Below, piece after piece: positions 7,635 through 14,675 of a stretch of 22,315 nt of DNA. The notes beneath the pieces were generated by a model. It searched no databases and had not been told where the DNA came from. It saw only the letters and a list, made by a program, of their open reading frames with translations. Position 1 is the stretch's first letter, and the number at the start of each line of letters is the position of its first letter. Source of the stretch: Deltaproteobacteria bacterium (lineage in GTDB: Bacteria > Desulfobacterota_D > UBA1144 > Nemesobacterales > N074bin48); assembly GCA_004356685.1 (NCBI GenBank), contig SMWS01000058.1, positions 1 through 22,315 of the forward strand, written 5' to 3'. A program made the position numbers and the translations under genes.

Positions 7635-8009
7635 ATGATAAAGATTAATAGCAGAAAAAAAATGAAGGATATAAGGCACAAACGTGTCAGGAAAAAAATC
7701 TTTGGTAGCTCTGAAACCCCCAGGCTTTCAGTTTTTAAATCTCTTAAGTTCACTTATGTTCAAGTGATTGATGACAGCAACCATGAAACACTTTTTTCAT
7801 ATTCTAGCCTTACGCCAAAGTTGTTAAAACAGATTAAGAAAGAAAAAATGAATAAAGTAGATGCCGCAAATATTATTGGACAGGAAATTGCTGCTAAATG
7901 TTTAGATAAGGGAATAAAATCTGTCCGCTTTGACAGAGGTGGTTTTCCTTATAGCGGGCGTATTAAGTCGCTTGCTGAAGGGGCAAGAGAACAAGGTCTA
8001 AAATTCTAA
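7635..8009 (+). CDS. rplR: 50S ribosomal protein L18 (uL18)
   Basis: L18 delivers and anchors 5S rRNA with L5. The 124 residues include KIFGSSETPRLSVFKSLKFT (about 21–40), YVQVIDD, VRFDRGGFPYSGRIKSLAEG and AREQGLKF. No Shine–Dalgarno sequence is visible: a run of nine A residues (7627–7635) leads straight into the ATG. Initiation may depend on coupling with rplF, 9 nt upstream. A later ATG at 7662 is possible but would trim conserved basic residues. Confidence 0.97.
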   Translation: MIKINSRKKMKDIRHKRVRKKIFGSSETPRLSVFKSLKFTYVQVIDDSNHETLFSYSSLTPKLLKQIKKEKMNKVDAANIIGQEIAAKCLDKGIKSVRFDRGGFPYSGRIKSLAEGAREQGLKF

Positions 8010-8040
8010 AAACGTTTGTAAAAGTGAGGAGAAAAGATTA

Positions 8041-8559
8041 TTGAGGAATGAAAGAATAAATGCGAATGGGCTTGATCTGAAGGAAAAGATCGTACACATA
8101 AGAAGAGTGGCAAAGGTTACTAAAGGTGGTAAGAGATTTCACTTTACAGCTCTTGTTGTACTTGGAAACGGCGAGGGAATTGTAGGTTCAGCAATAGGAA
8201 AATCAAACGAAGTGCCAAATGCGATAAAAAAGGCAATAGATAAAGCAAAGAAAAAGCTTATCAAAGTTCCCAGAAAAGGTCATACCATTCCTCATGAAAT
8301 AATAGGTGAACATAGCTCTAGCAGGATAATGCTAAAGCCTGCAGCTCCAGGTACCGGTGTTATAGCCGGCGGAGCGGTAAGAGCGGTCATTGAACTTTGT
8401 GGTATTGGAGATATTTTGTCAAAAGTAATGGGGTCTACTAATCCTATAAATGTTGTAAAAGCTACAATTCAAGGACTTTCATCTTTGAGTATGGCAGATG
8501 AAGTCGCTGCAATTAGGGATAAACAGCTAAGTGATTTAGATATACCTACTGGCAGATAG
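8041..8559 (+). CDS. rpsE: 30S ribosomal protein S5 (uS5)
   Basis: S5 helps form the mRNA entry site and influences decoding accuracy. The 172-residue protein has the double-stranded RNA-binding N-domain (VHIRRVAKVTKGGKRFHFTA, 19–38) and the C-domain with AAPGTGVIAGGAVRAVIELC then GIGDILSKVMGSTNPINVV. The start is TTG at 8041, with GTGAGGAG (8024–8031) 9 nt upstream. rpmD would normally follow, but only 55 nt separate this gene from rplO. Confidence 0.97.
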   Translation: MRNERINANGLDLKEKIVHIRRVAKVTKGGKRFHFTALVVLGNGEGIVGSAIGKSNEVPNAIKKAIDKAKKKLIKVPRKGHTIPHEIIGEHSSSRIMLKPAAPGTGVIAGGAVRAVIELCGIGDILSKVMGSTNPINVVKATIQGLSSLSMADEVAAIRDKQLSDLDIPTGR

Positions 8560-8602
8560 ATTTTTATAAGCTTTAAGTTTAATTATTCTAATTTGTGCAA
8601 AT

Positions 8603-8606
8603 GGAG
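8603..8606 (+). promoter_or_regulatory. Ribosome binding site deciding the rplO start
   Basis: GGAG lies 8 nt before the ATG at 8615. An in-frame TTG two codons earlier (8609) is only 2 nt from this site and would add an atypical Met-Cys, so the ATG is preferred. Confidence 0.6.
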
Positions 8607-8614
8607 ATTTGTGT

Positions 8615-9043
8615 ATGTTAAGTAGTTTAAAACCAACTGAGGGATCAAAGAAAAACAAGAAAAGAATAGGTCGTGGGCCGGGTTCTCAGGGCAAAACCAG
8701 TGGAAAAGGCCACAAAGGGCAGCGTTCTAGATCCGGAAGAAGCGTCCACCTGTGGTTTGAAGGTGGTCAAACTCCTCTTAAGATGAGGGTGCCAAAAAGG
8801 GGTTTTAATAACTTTAATAAAATCGAATACGATATCGTGAATGTTGGCAAATTAGACGTTTTTGAAAGTGGAGACATAACCCTGGAAAATTTACAAGAAA
8901 AAGGGCTTGTAAGCGGTAAGAGTCCGGTGAAAATACTTGGAAACGGCGATTTAAGCAAAAGCCTTAACATAAAAGCAAATGGATTTAGCGCAAGTGCGAA
9001 AGAAAAAATAGAAAAGCAGGGTGGCTCTATAGAAATAATATGA
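8615..9043 (+). CDS. rplO: 50S ribosomal protein L15 (uL15)
   Basis: L15 is a late-assembly 50S protein. From the ATG the protein is 142 residues. It opens MLSSLKPTEGSKKNKKRIGRG, the usual L15 start, with the glycine/basic stretch GSQGKTSGKGHKGQRSRSG and then FEGGQTPLKMRVPKRGF. It ends in an ATGA overlap with secY, the standard L15–SecY coupling. It directly follows rpsE with no rpmD between. Confidence 0.97.
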   Translation: MLSSLKPTEGSKKNKKRIGRGPGSQGKTSGKGHKGQRSRSGRSVHLWFEGGQTPLKMRVPKRGFNNFNKIEYDIVNVGKLDVFESGDITLENLQEKGLVSGKSPVKILGNGDLSKSLNIKANGFSASAKEKIEKQGGSIEII

Positions 9044-10347
9044 ATAAAAGTTTATCGGCACTTCCCAAAATCCCAGAATTAAATAGAAGGCTTATGTTTG
9101 CTGCCTTCATGCTGGTTGTTTACAGGCTTGGAGTGTTTGTTCCAATTCCTGGCGTTGATTCTGAGCAGATTCTAAATATATTTGATCAGGCCCAAGGAAC
9201 CATATTTGATATGCTCAACCTGTTTTCAGGCGGAGCGCTTGAAAGGGCTTCTATATTTGCACTCGGGGTCATGCCCTATATTACTTCCTCTATTATTATG
9301 TCGCTTCTTGTAAAAGCCTTTCCTACTTTAGAGGCAATGCAGAAAGAAGGTGAAGCCGGTAGAAGGAAAATCAATCAATACTCAAGATATGGCACAATTC
9401 TAATCTGCTTTGTGCAGGGCGGAATGTTATCTGCAGCGCTTCAAAGCGGTCAACTGGGAGATGTAGTCAGCAACCCGGGATTTTCATTTACAGTAACTAC
9501 TATTTTGACTCTTACGGCAGGCTCTATGTTAGTGATGTGGATTGGTGAACAGATATCAGAAAGAGGTATTGGAAACGGTATATCGCTTATAATAGCAGCT
9601 TCTATTATTACATCGGTTCCCGGGGCTTTTTGGGACCTTGTAAGATTTGTTAGAACTGGTGAAATGACTATTTTTGGAGTACTTATTTTATTTATTTTCT
9701 TAGCGTGTATTGTTGCGGCAATTGTATTTGTAGAAAGGTCTTTTAGGAAAATACCTGTACAGTATCCAAGGAGAGTAGTTGGCAGGAAAGTTTACGGAGG
9801 ACAGTCTTCTTATCTCCCGCTTAAGGTTAATACTGCAGGAGTTATTCCTCCAATATTTGCTTCATCTTTACTGTTTTTTCCCGCTACAATTCTGCAGTTT
9901 GTGCAAATTCCATCCTTGCAGGAGATAGCGTCATTAATTTTAGACAACGGTTTTATTTATAATTTCATTTACGGAGCTCTAATAATATTCTTTGCTTATT
10001 TTTATACTGCAATAATTTATAATCCTGATGACTTGGCTGATAACTTGAAAAAGAACGGGGGATTTGTTCCAGGAATTAGGCCTGGTAAGAAAACGGCTCA
10101 GTATATTGATAAAATTCTAAGCAGGCTAACGTTTATTGGCGCTATATATATAACTGTTGTTTGCATCATGCCATCGATGCTAAGAGAAGAACCATTTAAT
10201 GTTCCATTTTTCTTTGGAGGAACTTCACTTCTTATTGTTATAGGGGTAACACTTGATACTGTGCAGCAAATTGAGTCATTTCTCATTAGTCACAATTATG
10301 AAGGACTTGTAAAGAAAAAGGGAATGAAAGGACCAAAGAGGTATTAG
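9040..10347 (+). CDS. secY: Protein translocase subunit SecY
   Basis: SecY is the channel of the SecYEG translocon for export and membrane insertion. The 435 residues fit the family, and ten hydrophobic segments can be followed. Residues 18–35 begin TM1; the plug region FDMLNLFSGGALERASIF (about 56–73) comes before ALGVMPYITSSIIMSLL. The cytosolic loop FRKIPVQYPRRVVGRKVYGG and the following LPLKVNTAGVIPPIFASSLL match the SecA-binding C5 region. The C-tail is EGLVKKKGMKGPKRY. The gene overlaps rplO by 4 nt. Confidence 0.98.
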   Translation: MNKSLSALPKIPELNRRLMFAAFMLVVYRLGVFVPIPGVDSEQILNIFDQAQGTIFDMLNLFSGGALERASIFALGVMPYITSSIIMSLLVKAFPTLEAMQKEGEAGRRKINQYSRYGTILICFVQGGMLSAALQSGQLGDVVSNPGFSFTVTTILTLTAGSMLVMWIGEQISERGIGNGISLIIAASIITSVPGAFWDLVRFVRTGEMTIFGVLILFIFLACIVAAIVFVERSFRKIPVQYPRRVVGRKVYGGQSSYLPLKVNTAGVIPPIFASSLLFFPATILQFVQIPSLQEIASLILDNGFIYNFIYGALIIFFAYFYTAIIYNPDDLADNLKKNGGFVPGIRPGKKTAQYIDKILSRLTFIGAIYITVVCIMPSMLREEPFNVPFFFGGTSLLIVIGVTLDTVQQIESFLISHNYEGLVKKKGMKGPKRY

Positions 10348-10385
10348 CAAACAAGTAAAATGCAGGGAATATATTATAAAATAAA

Positions 10386-10946
10386 ATGAATTTAATTATA
10401 TTTGGTCCTCCGGGTGCTGGAAAAGGTACGCAAGCTCTAAAAATATCAGATAAATATGGAGTTGTTCATATTTCTACAGGTGATATTCTGCGCTCGGCTT
10501 TAAAAAACGGCACAGAGCTTGGACTTAAGGCAAAAGAGTACATGGATAAAGGTGAGCTTGTTCCTGATGATTTGGTAATCGGAATAATAAAGGACAGGAT
10601 TAAAGAGCAGGACTGCAGGAATGGTTTTTTGCTCGATGGTTTTCCAAGGACACTTCCTCAGGCTGATGCACTTGACAGTATGCTAAGTGCTGAAGGGATG
10701 GAAATAGCGTCAGTGGTTTCAGTGGAAGTTGAAGACAGTGAAATAGTAAGCAGAATACTGAAAAGACAGCAAGAAGAAGGAAGGTCAGATGATACTGAGC
10801 AAGTGGTACAAAACAGGCTGCAAGTATACAGAAATCAAACAGAACCACTGAGGGGATATTATGAAGATAAAGGTAAGCTCAGTGAAGTTGATGGTATAGG
10901 TAGTGTTGAAGAGGTTTTTAGCAGAATAGTTGAAGCAATAGGCTAG
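10386..10946 (+). CDS. adk: Adenylate kinase, short form
   Basis: Adk catalyses ATP + AMP = 2 ADP and balances cellular adenylates. The P-loop GPPGAGKGT is at 7–15, the AMP-binding TGDILR at 31–36 and DGFPRT at 84–89. Between R123 and R144 the lid is only a short loop (KRQQEEGRSDDTEQ). The large LID insertion, with or without zinc cysteines, found in the ~214-residue type is absent, which explains the length of 186. It lies 38 nt after secY with only a distant AGGGA as ribosome site. The secY–adk–map–infA order is widespread. Confidence 0.96.
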   Translation: MNLIIFGPPGAGKGTQALKISDKYGVVHISTGDILRSALKNGTELGLKAKEYMDKGELVPDDLVIGIIKDRIKEQDCRNGFLLDGFPRTLPQADALDSMLSAEGMEIASVVSVEVEDSEIVSRILKRQQEEGRSDDTEQVVQNRLQVYRNQTEPLRGYYEDKGKLSEVDGIGSVEEVFSRIVEAIG

Positions 10947-10953
10947 ATTTCAT

Positions 10954-11724
10954 ATGATAGTGTTGAAAAATAAAGAAGAAATAGAAAAAATAAGATCATC
11001 GTGCAGTATTGTTGTAGATATACTTATGAGACTCTCAGAGAAAGTGGAGCCAGGTATTTCAACCTATGAGTTAGATAAAATAGCAGAGGACATGGCAAAA
11101 AAAAATGGTGCAAGGCCTGCTTTTAAGGGTTATAGAGACTATCCTGGATCTGTTTGCTTTGCTATGAATCAAGAGGTAGTCCACGGGATACCTTCTAAGA
11201 AAAAGATTGTTAAAGATGGTGATATATTAGGAATGGATTTTGGAATATATAAAGATGGTTATTATGGAGATTCAGCTATTACTACGGCAATTGGAGAAGT
11301 TGACGATAGAACCTTAAACCTACTGAAAATTACAAGGGAATCGTTATATAAAGGAATAGAACAGGCAAAACCCAAAAATAATCTATTTGACATATCATCC
11401 GCTATTCAGGATCACGTTGAACAAAATGGCTACTCAATTGTAAGGACTTTTGTTGGTCACGGAATAGGTGCTAGTTTGCATGAAGATCCTCAGGTGCCAA
11501 ATTTTGTTCCAAAGAATAGTGGTTGGAGTAAGGGGGGAAAGCTAAAACCAGGGATGGTAATAGCAATTGAGCCTATGGTGAATATTGGCAGTCCAGATGT
11601 AAAAATATTAAAAGATGGCTGGACAGCGGTAACAGTTGACGGAGAACTATCTGCTCATTTTGAGCATACAGTAGCAATTACAGAAAACGGACCTGATATT
11701 CTTACAGAGTTCGGGGTAATTTAA
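10954..11724 (+). CDS. map: Methionine aminopeptidase, type I
   Basis: Removes the initiator methionine from nascent proteins in the cytoplasm. The 256-residue pita-bread fold has all metal ligands: D95 (GMDFG), D106 (YYGDSA), H169 (VGHGIG), E206 (IEPMV) and E237 (HFEHTV). The substrate histidines H77 (VVHGIP) and H176 (LHEDP) are also present. There is no N-terminal zinc-finger extension. It starts 7 nt after adk and is 2 nt from infA. Confidence 0.97.
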   Translation: MIVLKNKEEIEKIRSSCSIVVDILMRLSEKVEPGISTYELDKIAEDMAKKNGARPAFKGYRDYPGSVCFAMNQEVVHGIPSKKKIVKDGDILGMDFGIYKDGYYGDSAITTAIGEVDDRTLNLLKITRESLYKGIEQAKPKNNLFDISSAIQDHVEQNGYSIVRTFVGHGIGASLHEDPQVPNFVPKNSGWSKGGKLKPGMVIAIEPMVNIGSPDVKILKDGWTAVTVDGELSAHFEHTVAITENGPDILTEFGVI

Positions 11725-11726
11725 AT

Positions 11727-11948
11727 ATGGCCAAAGAGGAAAGATTAGAGTTTGAGGGTACAGTAGTTGAGGCACTGCCAAATGCTATGTTTAGGGTAGA
11801 AATTGAGGGTGGCCATATTATATTGGCATATGTTTCGGGTAAGATGAGAACAAGATTTATTAGAATTTTACCGGGAGATAAAGTAAAATTGGAGATTTCT
11901 CCTTATGATTTAACAAAAGGGAGGATCACATACAGACTTAAGAAATAG
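11727..11948 (+). CDS. infA: Translation initiation factor IF-1
   Basis: IF-1 is a small OB-fold protein that occupies the ribosomal A site during initiation. The 73 residues match the family closely: MAKEERLEFEGTVVEALPNA at the start, FRVEIEGGH in the middle and VKLEISPYDLTKGRITYRLK at the end. The gene sits 2 nt after map and 22 nt before rpmJ, the common infA–rpmJ–rpsM order. Confidence 0.98.
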   Translation: MAKEERLEFEGTVVEALPNAMFRVEIEGGHIILAYVSGKMRTRFIRILPGDKVKLEISPYDLTKGRITYRLKK

Positions 11949-11970
11949 GTTTGGAGGTGTTTTTTCAATT

Positions 11971-12084
11971 ATGAAAATAAGAGCATCAGTAAAGAAAATT
12001 TGCGATAAGTGTAAAGTTATTAGAAGAAAAGGCACGGTGAGAGTAATCTGTGTAAATAAAAGACACAAACAGAAACAAGGGTAG
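11971..12084 (+). CDS. rpmJ: 50S ribosomal protein L36 (bL36), zinc form
   Basis: L36 is the smallest ribosomal protein and a late 50S assembly component. The short frame encodes 37 residues beginning MKIRASVKKICDKCKVIRRK and ending HKQKQG. The zinc ligands C11, C14, C27 and H32 are all present (the C+ form). A GGAGGT ribosome site (11953–11958) lies about 12 nt before the ATG. Its stop codon overlaps the AGGAGGT site of rpsM, so the two are probably coupled. Confidence 0.97.
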   Translation: MKIRASVKKICDKCKVIRRKGTVRVICVNKRHKQKQG

Positions 12085-12094
12085 GAGGTAATTT

Positions 12095-12475
12095 ATGCCT
12101 AGAATAGCCGGAGTTGATATACCTGATAATAAAAGAATAGAGATAAGTCTTCAATATATATATGGAGTAGGTAAAGATATTTCAAAGAAAATATTGACTG
12201 AAGCTGGGATTGGTTTAAATACTAAAAGCTCAGAATTATCTGAGCAGGACATTGCTGGAATTAGAGACATCATTGACTCTAACTTTATAGTAGAAGGTGA
12301 TTTGCGCAGAGAGGTTCAGAACAATATAAAGAGACTCGTGGAGATCGGATGTTACAGGGGTATCAGGCACAGATCGAATTTACCTGTAAGGGGTCAGAAG
12401 ACCCAGTCAAATGCGAGGACCAGGAAGGGTAGGAAAGGAACCGCTATTGCTAAGAAAAAGAAGGTTAAAGGCTAA
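12095..12475 (+). CDS. rpsM: 30S ribosomal protein S13 (uS13)
   Basis: S13 in the 30S head contacts P-site tRNA and bridges to L5. The 126 residues open MPRIAGVDIPDNKRIEISLQ, then YIYGVG, and end with RGIRHRSNLPVRGQKTQSNA, then RTRKGRKG and a lysine-rich tail. A strong AGGAGGT site (12083–12089) lies 5 nt upstream. This is the first gene of the alpha-operon set. Confidence 0.98.
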   Translation: MPRIAGVDIPDNKRIEISLQYIYGVGKDISKKILTEAGIGLNTKSSELSEQDIAGIRDIIDSNFIVEGDLRREVQNNIKRLVEIGCYRGIRHRSNLPVRGQKTQSNARTRKGRKGTAIAKKKKVKG

Positions 12476-12491
12476 TTAAGGAGGGGTTAAG

Positions 12492-12875
12492 TTGGCTAAA
12501 AAGAAAACTACAAAGAAAAGTAAAAAGTTTTTAGAAGAGGGCATAGTTCACATACAGGCTACATTTAACAACACTGTAGTTAGCATTAGTGATAAGGCCG
12601 GCAATGTTGTAGCCTGGTCCAGTGGTGGTGCAAAGGGTTTTAAGGGTACAAGAAAGGGTACTCCTTTTGCAGCTCAAATTGCATCTGACGATGCTGCCAA
12701 AAAAGCGATTGCCATGGGACTTAAAAGCGTATCAATACATATTAAAGGGCCTGGCCCCGGAAGAGAGCCTGCAATGAGGTCAATTCAGGGAGCAGGAATA
12801 AAAATAACAATGATTAAGGATGTCACACCAATACCGCATAATGGGTGCAGACCGCCGGGGAAAAGACGTGTTTAA
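12492..12875 (+). CDS. rpsK: 30S ribosomal protein S11 (uS11)
   Basis: S11 lies on the 30S platform beside the mRNA exit. The 127 residues include VHIQATFNNTVVSISDKAGN (19–38), VVAWSSGG, KGTRKGTPFAAQ and the C-terminal PHNGCRPP. The PHNG asparagine (N117) is the residue that forms isoaspartate in Escherichia coli S11. The start is TTG at 12492 with a GGAGGGG site about 7 nt before it. The last residues are PPGKRRV, a slight variant of PPKRRRV. Confidence 0.97.
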   Translation: MAKKKTTKKSKKFLEEGIVHIQATFNNTVVSISDKAGNVVAWSSGGAKGFKGTRKGTPFAAQIASDDAAKKAIAMGLKSVSIHIKGPGPGREPAMRSIQGAGIKITMIKDVTPIPHNGCRPPGKRRV

Positions 12876-12919
12876 GTTGCATGAATGTTCAATGAAACTA
12901 AAAGGAGGCATGAGCAAGA

Positions 12920-13552
12920 GTGTCTAGATATATAGGTTCAGTATGCAGGTTTTGTAGAAGGGAAGGCATGAAGCTGTTTTTAAAAGGGGACAGGTGTTTC
13001 AGTGAAAAATGCTCAGTAGATAAGAGACCTGAGCAAACCCCAGGTGATCATGGTTTGCGGCGTCAAAAATTTTCAGAATATGGCATTAGGCTTAGAGAAA
13101 AACAGAAAGCTAAAAGGATGTATGGTCTTTCTGAAAAGCAGTTTAGTAGATATTTTGAAACTGCTGCAAGTAAAAAGGGTGTAACTGGCAGCCTGTTGAT
13201 ATCACTTTTAGAGAGAAGACTCGATAATGTAGTTTATAAACTGGGTTTTTCAAGTTCTAGAAAAGAAGCAAGAATTATGGTTAGACATGGACACTTTATG
13301 GTAAACAACAGTAAAGTTGATATACCTTCTTACCAATTAAAGGTTGATGATGCAATTGCTGTATCAGAAAAAAGCAGAAAAGTTGGCAGAATCTTACAAT
13401 CTTTAGAAGGTCTGTCCAGAAGAGGATTTCCTGAGTGGCTGGAGCTGGATCAGGAAAAACTGGTAGGAACTGTAAAAAGACTTCCAGAAAGACAGGATGT
13501 TACTATTCCTATTGAAGAACAGCTTATAGTGGAATTTTATTCAAGAGTATAA
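12920..13552 (+). CDS. rpsD: 30S ribosomal protein S4 (uS4), zinc-binding form
   Basis: S4 is a primary 16S rRNA binder that nucleates 30S assembly; in some bacteria it represses the alpha operon. The 210-residue protein has zinc ligands C9, C12, C26 and C31 in the N-domain, at the same positions as in Thermus S4. It also has the S4 RNA-binding domain (LERRLDNVVYKLGFSSSRKE, then ARIMVRHGHFMVN). It ends EEQLIVEFYSRV. The start is GTG at 12920, 11 nt after AAAGGAGG (12901–12908). An ATG at 12910 is out of frame and closes after five codons. Confidence 0.97.
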   Translation: MSRYIGSVCRFCRREGMKLFLKGDRCFSEKCSVDKRPEQTPGDHGLRRQKFSEYGIRLREKQKAKRMYGLSEKQFSRYFETAASKKGVTGSLLISLLERRLDNVVYKLGFSSSRKEARIMVRHGHFMVNNSKVDIPSYQLKVDDAIAVSEKSRKVGRILQSLEGLSRRGFPEWLELDQEKLVGTVKRLPERQDVTIPIEEQLIVEFYSRV

Positions 13553-13566
13553 ATATAAATTTATAT
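13553..13566. repeat. Perfect 14-nt AT palindrome between rpsD and rpoA
   Basis: ATATAAATTTATAT reads the same on both strands and begins right after the rpsD stop. Being all A/T it would form only a weak RNA hairpin. It is noted as visible structure upstream of rpoA, with no function assigned. Confidence 0.4.
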
Positions 13567-13602
13567 CTTCCTAACAAAAAAAAGAGAAACGGAGGAAGGA
13601 AA

Positions 13603-14634
13603 GTGAAGGATCTTCAACTAAATTGGCAGGATTTAATTAAACCTAAAAGGGTTGTGATAGACGAAAAATCGTCTACCGAATATTATGGAAAGTTTATATG
13701 TGAGCCCCTGGAAAAGGGTTATGGCATTACTCTTGGTAATGCTTTAAGAAGGGTTTTACTATCATCGATAAAAGGACCTGCAATTACTTCAATCAAGGTT
13801 GAAGGAGTTCTTCACGAATTTTCTACAATACCGGGTGTAAAAGAGGATGTTACTCAAATCATACTAAATTTGAAAGGATTACAGCTTAAAGTTCATACAT
13901 TTGAAAAACAAACAATAACGATAAGCGCTATGGGTGAGTGCGATGTAACTGCTGGAGATATAATCACAACTCACCAGGTAGATGTACTAAACCCAGACCA
14001 CCATATCGCTACTTTATCTGAAGGATCCAAACTTGAAATGGAGATGACAGTTGAGGTTGGTTATGGATATGAAGCTGTAGAAAGCAGGGGAGACATACAA
14101 ACCTCGATTGGGTTAATACCTTTAGACGCAATTTACTCACCGGTAAGAAAGGTTAATTATTCAATAACCAATGCCAGGGTAGGAAGAAGGACTGATTATG
14201 AAAAGTTAAATCTTGAAATATGGACCAATGGAACTGTAATTCCAGAAGATGCTGTTGCTTACGCGGCTAAGATTATAAAAGAACAACTAACAGTATTTAT
14301 TAATTTCGATGAAGAAGAAGTAGATGCAATAGTTGAAGTCGAGGATGATAAGGAAATAAGCGGCACAGAAGAGATTCTATTCACTACAATTGAAGATATG
14401 GATTTATCAGCGAGGTCACTTAATTGTCTTCGTAAAGCAGAGATAACTTACGTAGGTGAATTAATACAGAAGTCAGAGGATGATCTTCTGAACTTGGAGA
14501 ATTTTGGCAAAAGGTCTTTGCTTGAAATAAGAGAAAGGATTGAGGAAATGGAACTGTCACTTGGTTCAGTTATAGATGTTGAAGCATTTGAGTCCGAAAA
14601 ACTAAAAAAACTTGAAACCGTGGAAAGTTCATAA
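13603..14634 (+). CDS. rpoA: DNA-directed RNA polymerase subunit alpha
   Basis: Alpha dimerises to scaffold the polymerase, and its C-terminal domain binds UP elements and activators. The 343 residues contain the N-domain signature LEKGYGITLGNALRRVLLSS (36–55), EGVLHEFSTIPGV, and ARVGRRTDYEKLNLEIWTNG (191–210). The C-domain has LSARSLNCLRKAEI (268–281), with R271 matching the DNA-contacting Arg265 of Escherichia coli, and NFGKRSLLEI. A short charged tail follows residue 320. The start is GTG at 13603, 7 nt after GGAGG (13591–13595). The overall wording resembles deltaproteobacterial alpha subunits. Confidence 0.98.
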   Translation: MKDLQLNWQDLIKPKRVVIDEKSSTEYYGKFICEPLEKGYGITLGNALRRVLLSSIKGPAITSIKVEGVLHEFSTIPGVKEDVTQIILNLKGLQLKVHTFEKQTITISAMGECDVTAGDIITTHQVDVLNPDHHIATLSEGSKLEMEMTVEVGYGYEAVESRGDIQTSIGLIPLDAIYSPVRKVNYSITNARVGRRTDYEKLNLEIWTNGTVIPEDAVAYAAKIIKEQLTVFINFDEEEVDAIVEVEDDKEISGTEEILFTTIEDMDLSARSLNCLRKAEITYVGELIQKSEDDLLNLENFGKRSLLEIRERIEEMELSLGSVIDVEAFESEKLKKLETVESS

Positions 14635-14675
14635 TATTTTTAGTTTTTGAGAATTAAAGTGGAGCAATAATTAAT

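Noticed and set aside
12910..12927. A five-codon ATG frame just before the rpsD GTG start, as a leader peptide
   Set aside because: The ATG is only 1 nt from AAAGGAGG, too close for good initiation. The same site is well spaced for the rpsD GTG at 12920.
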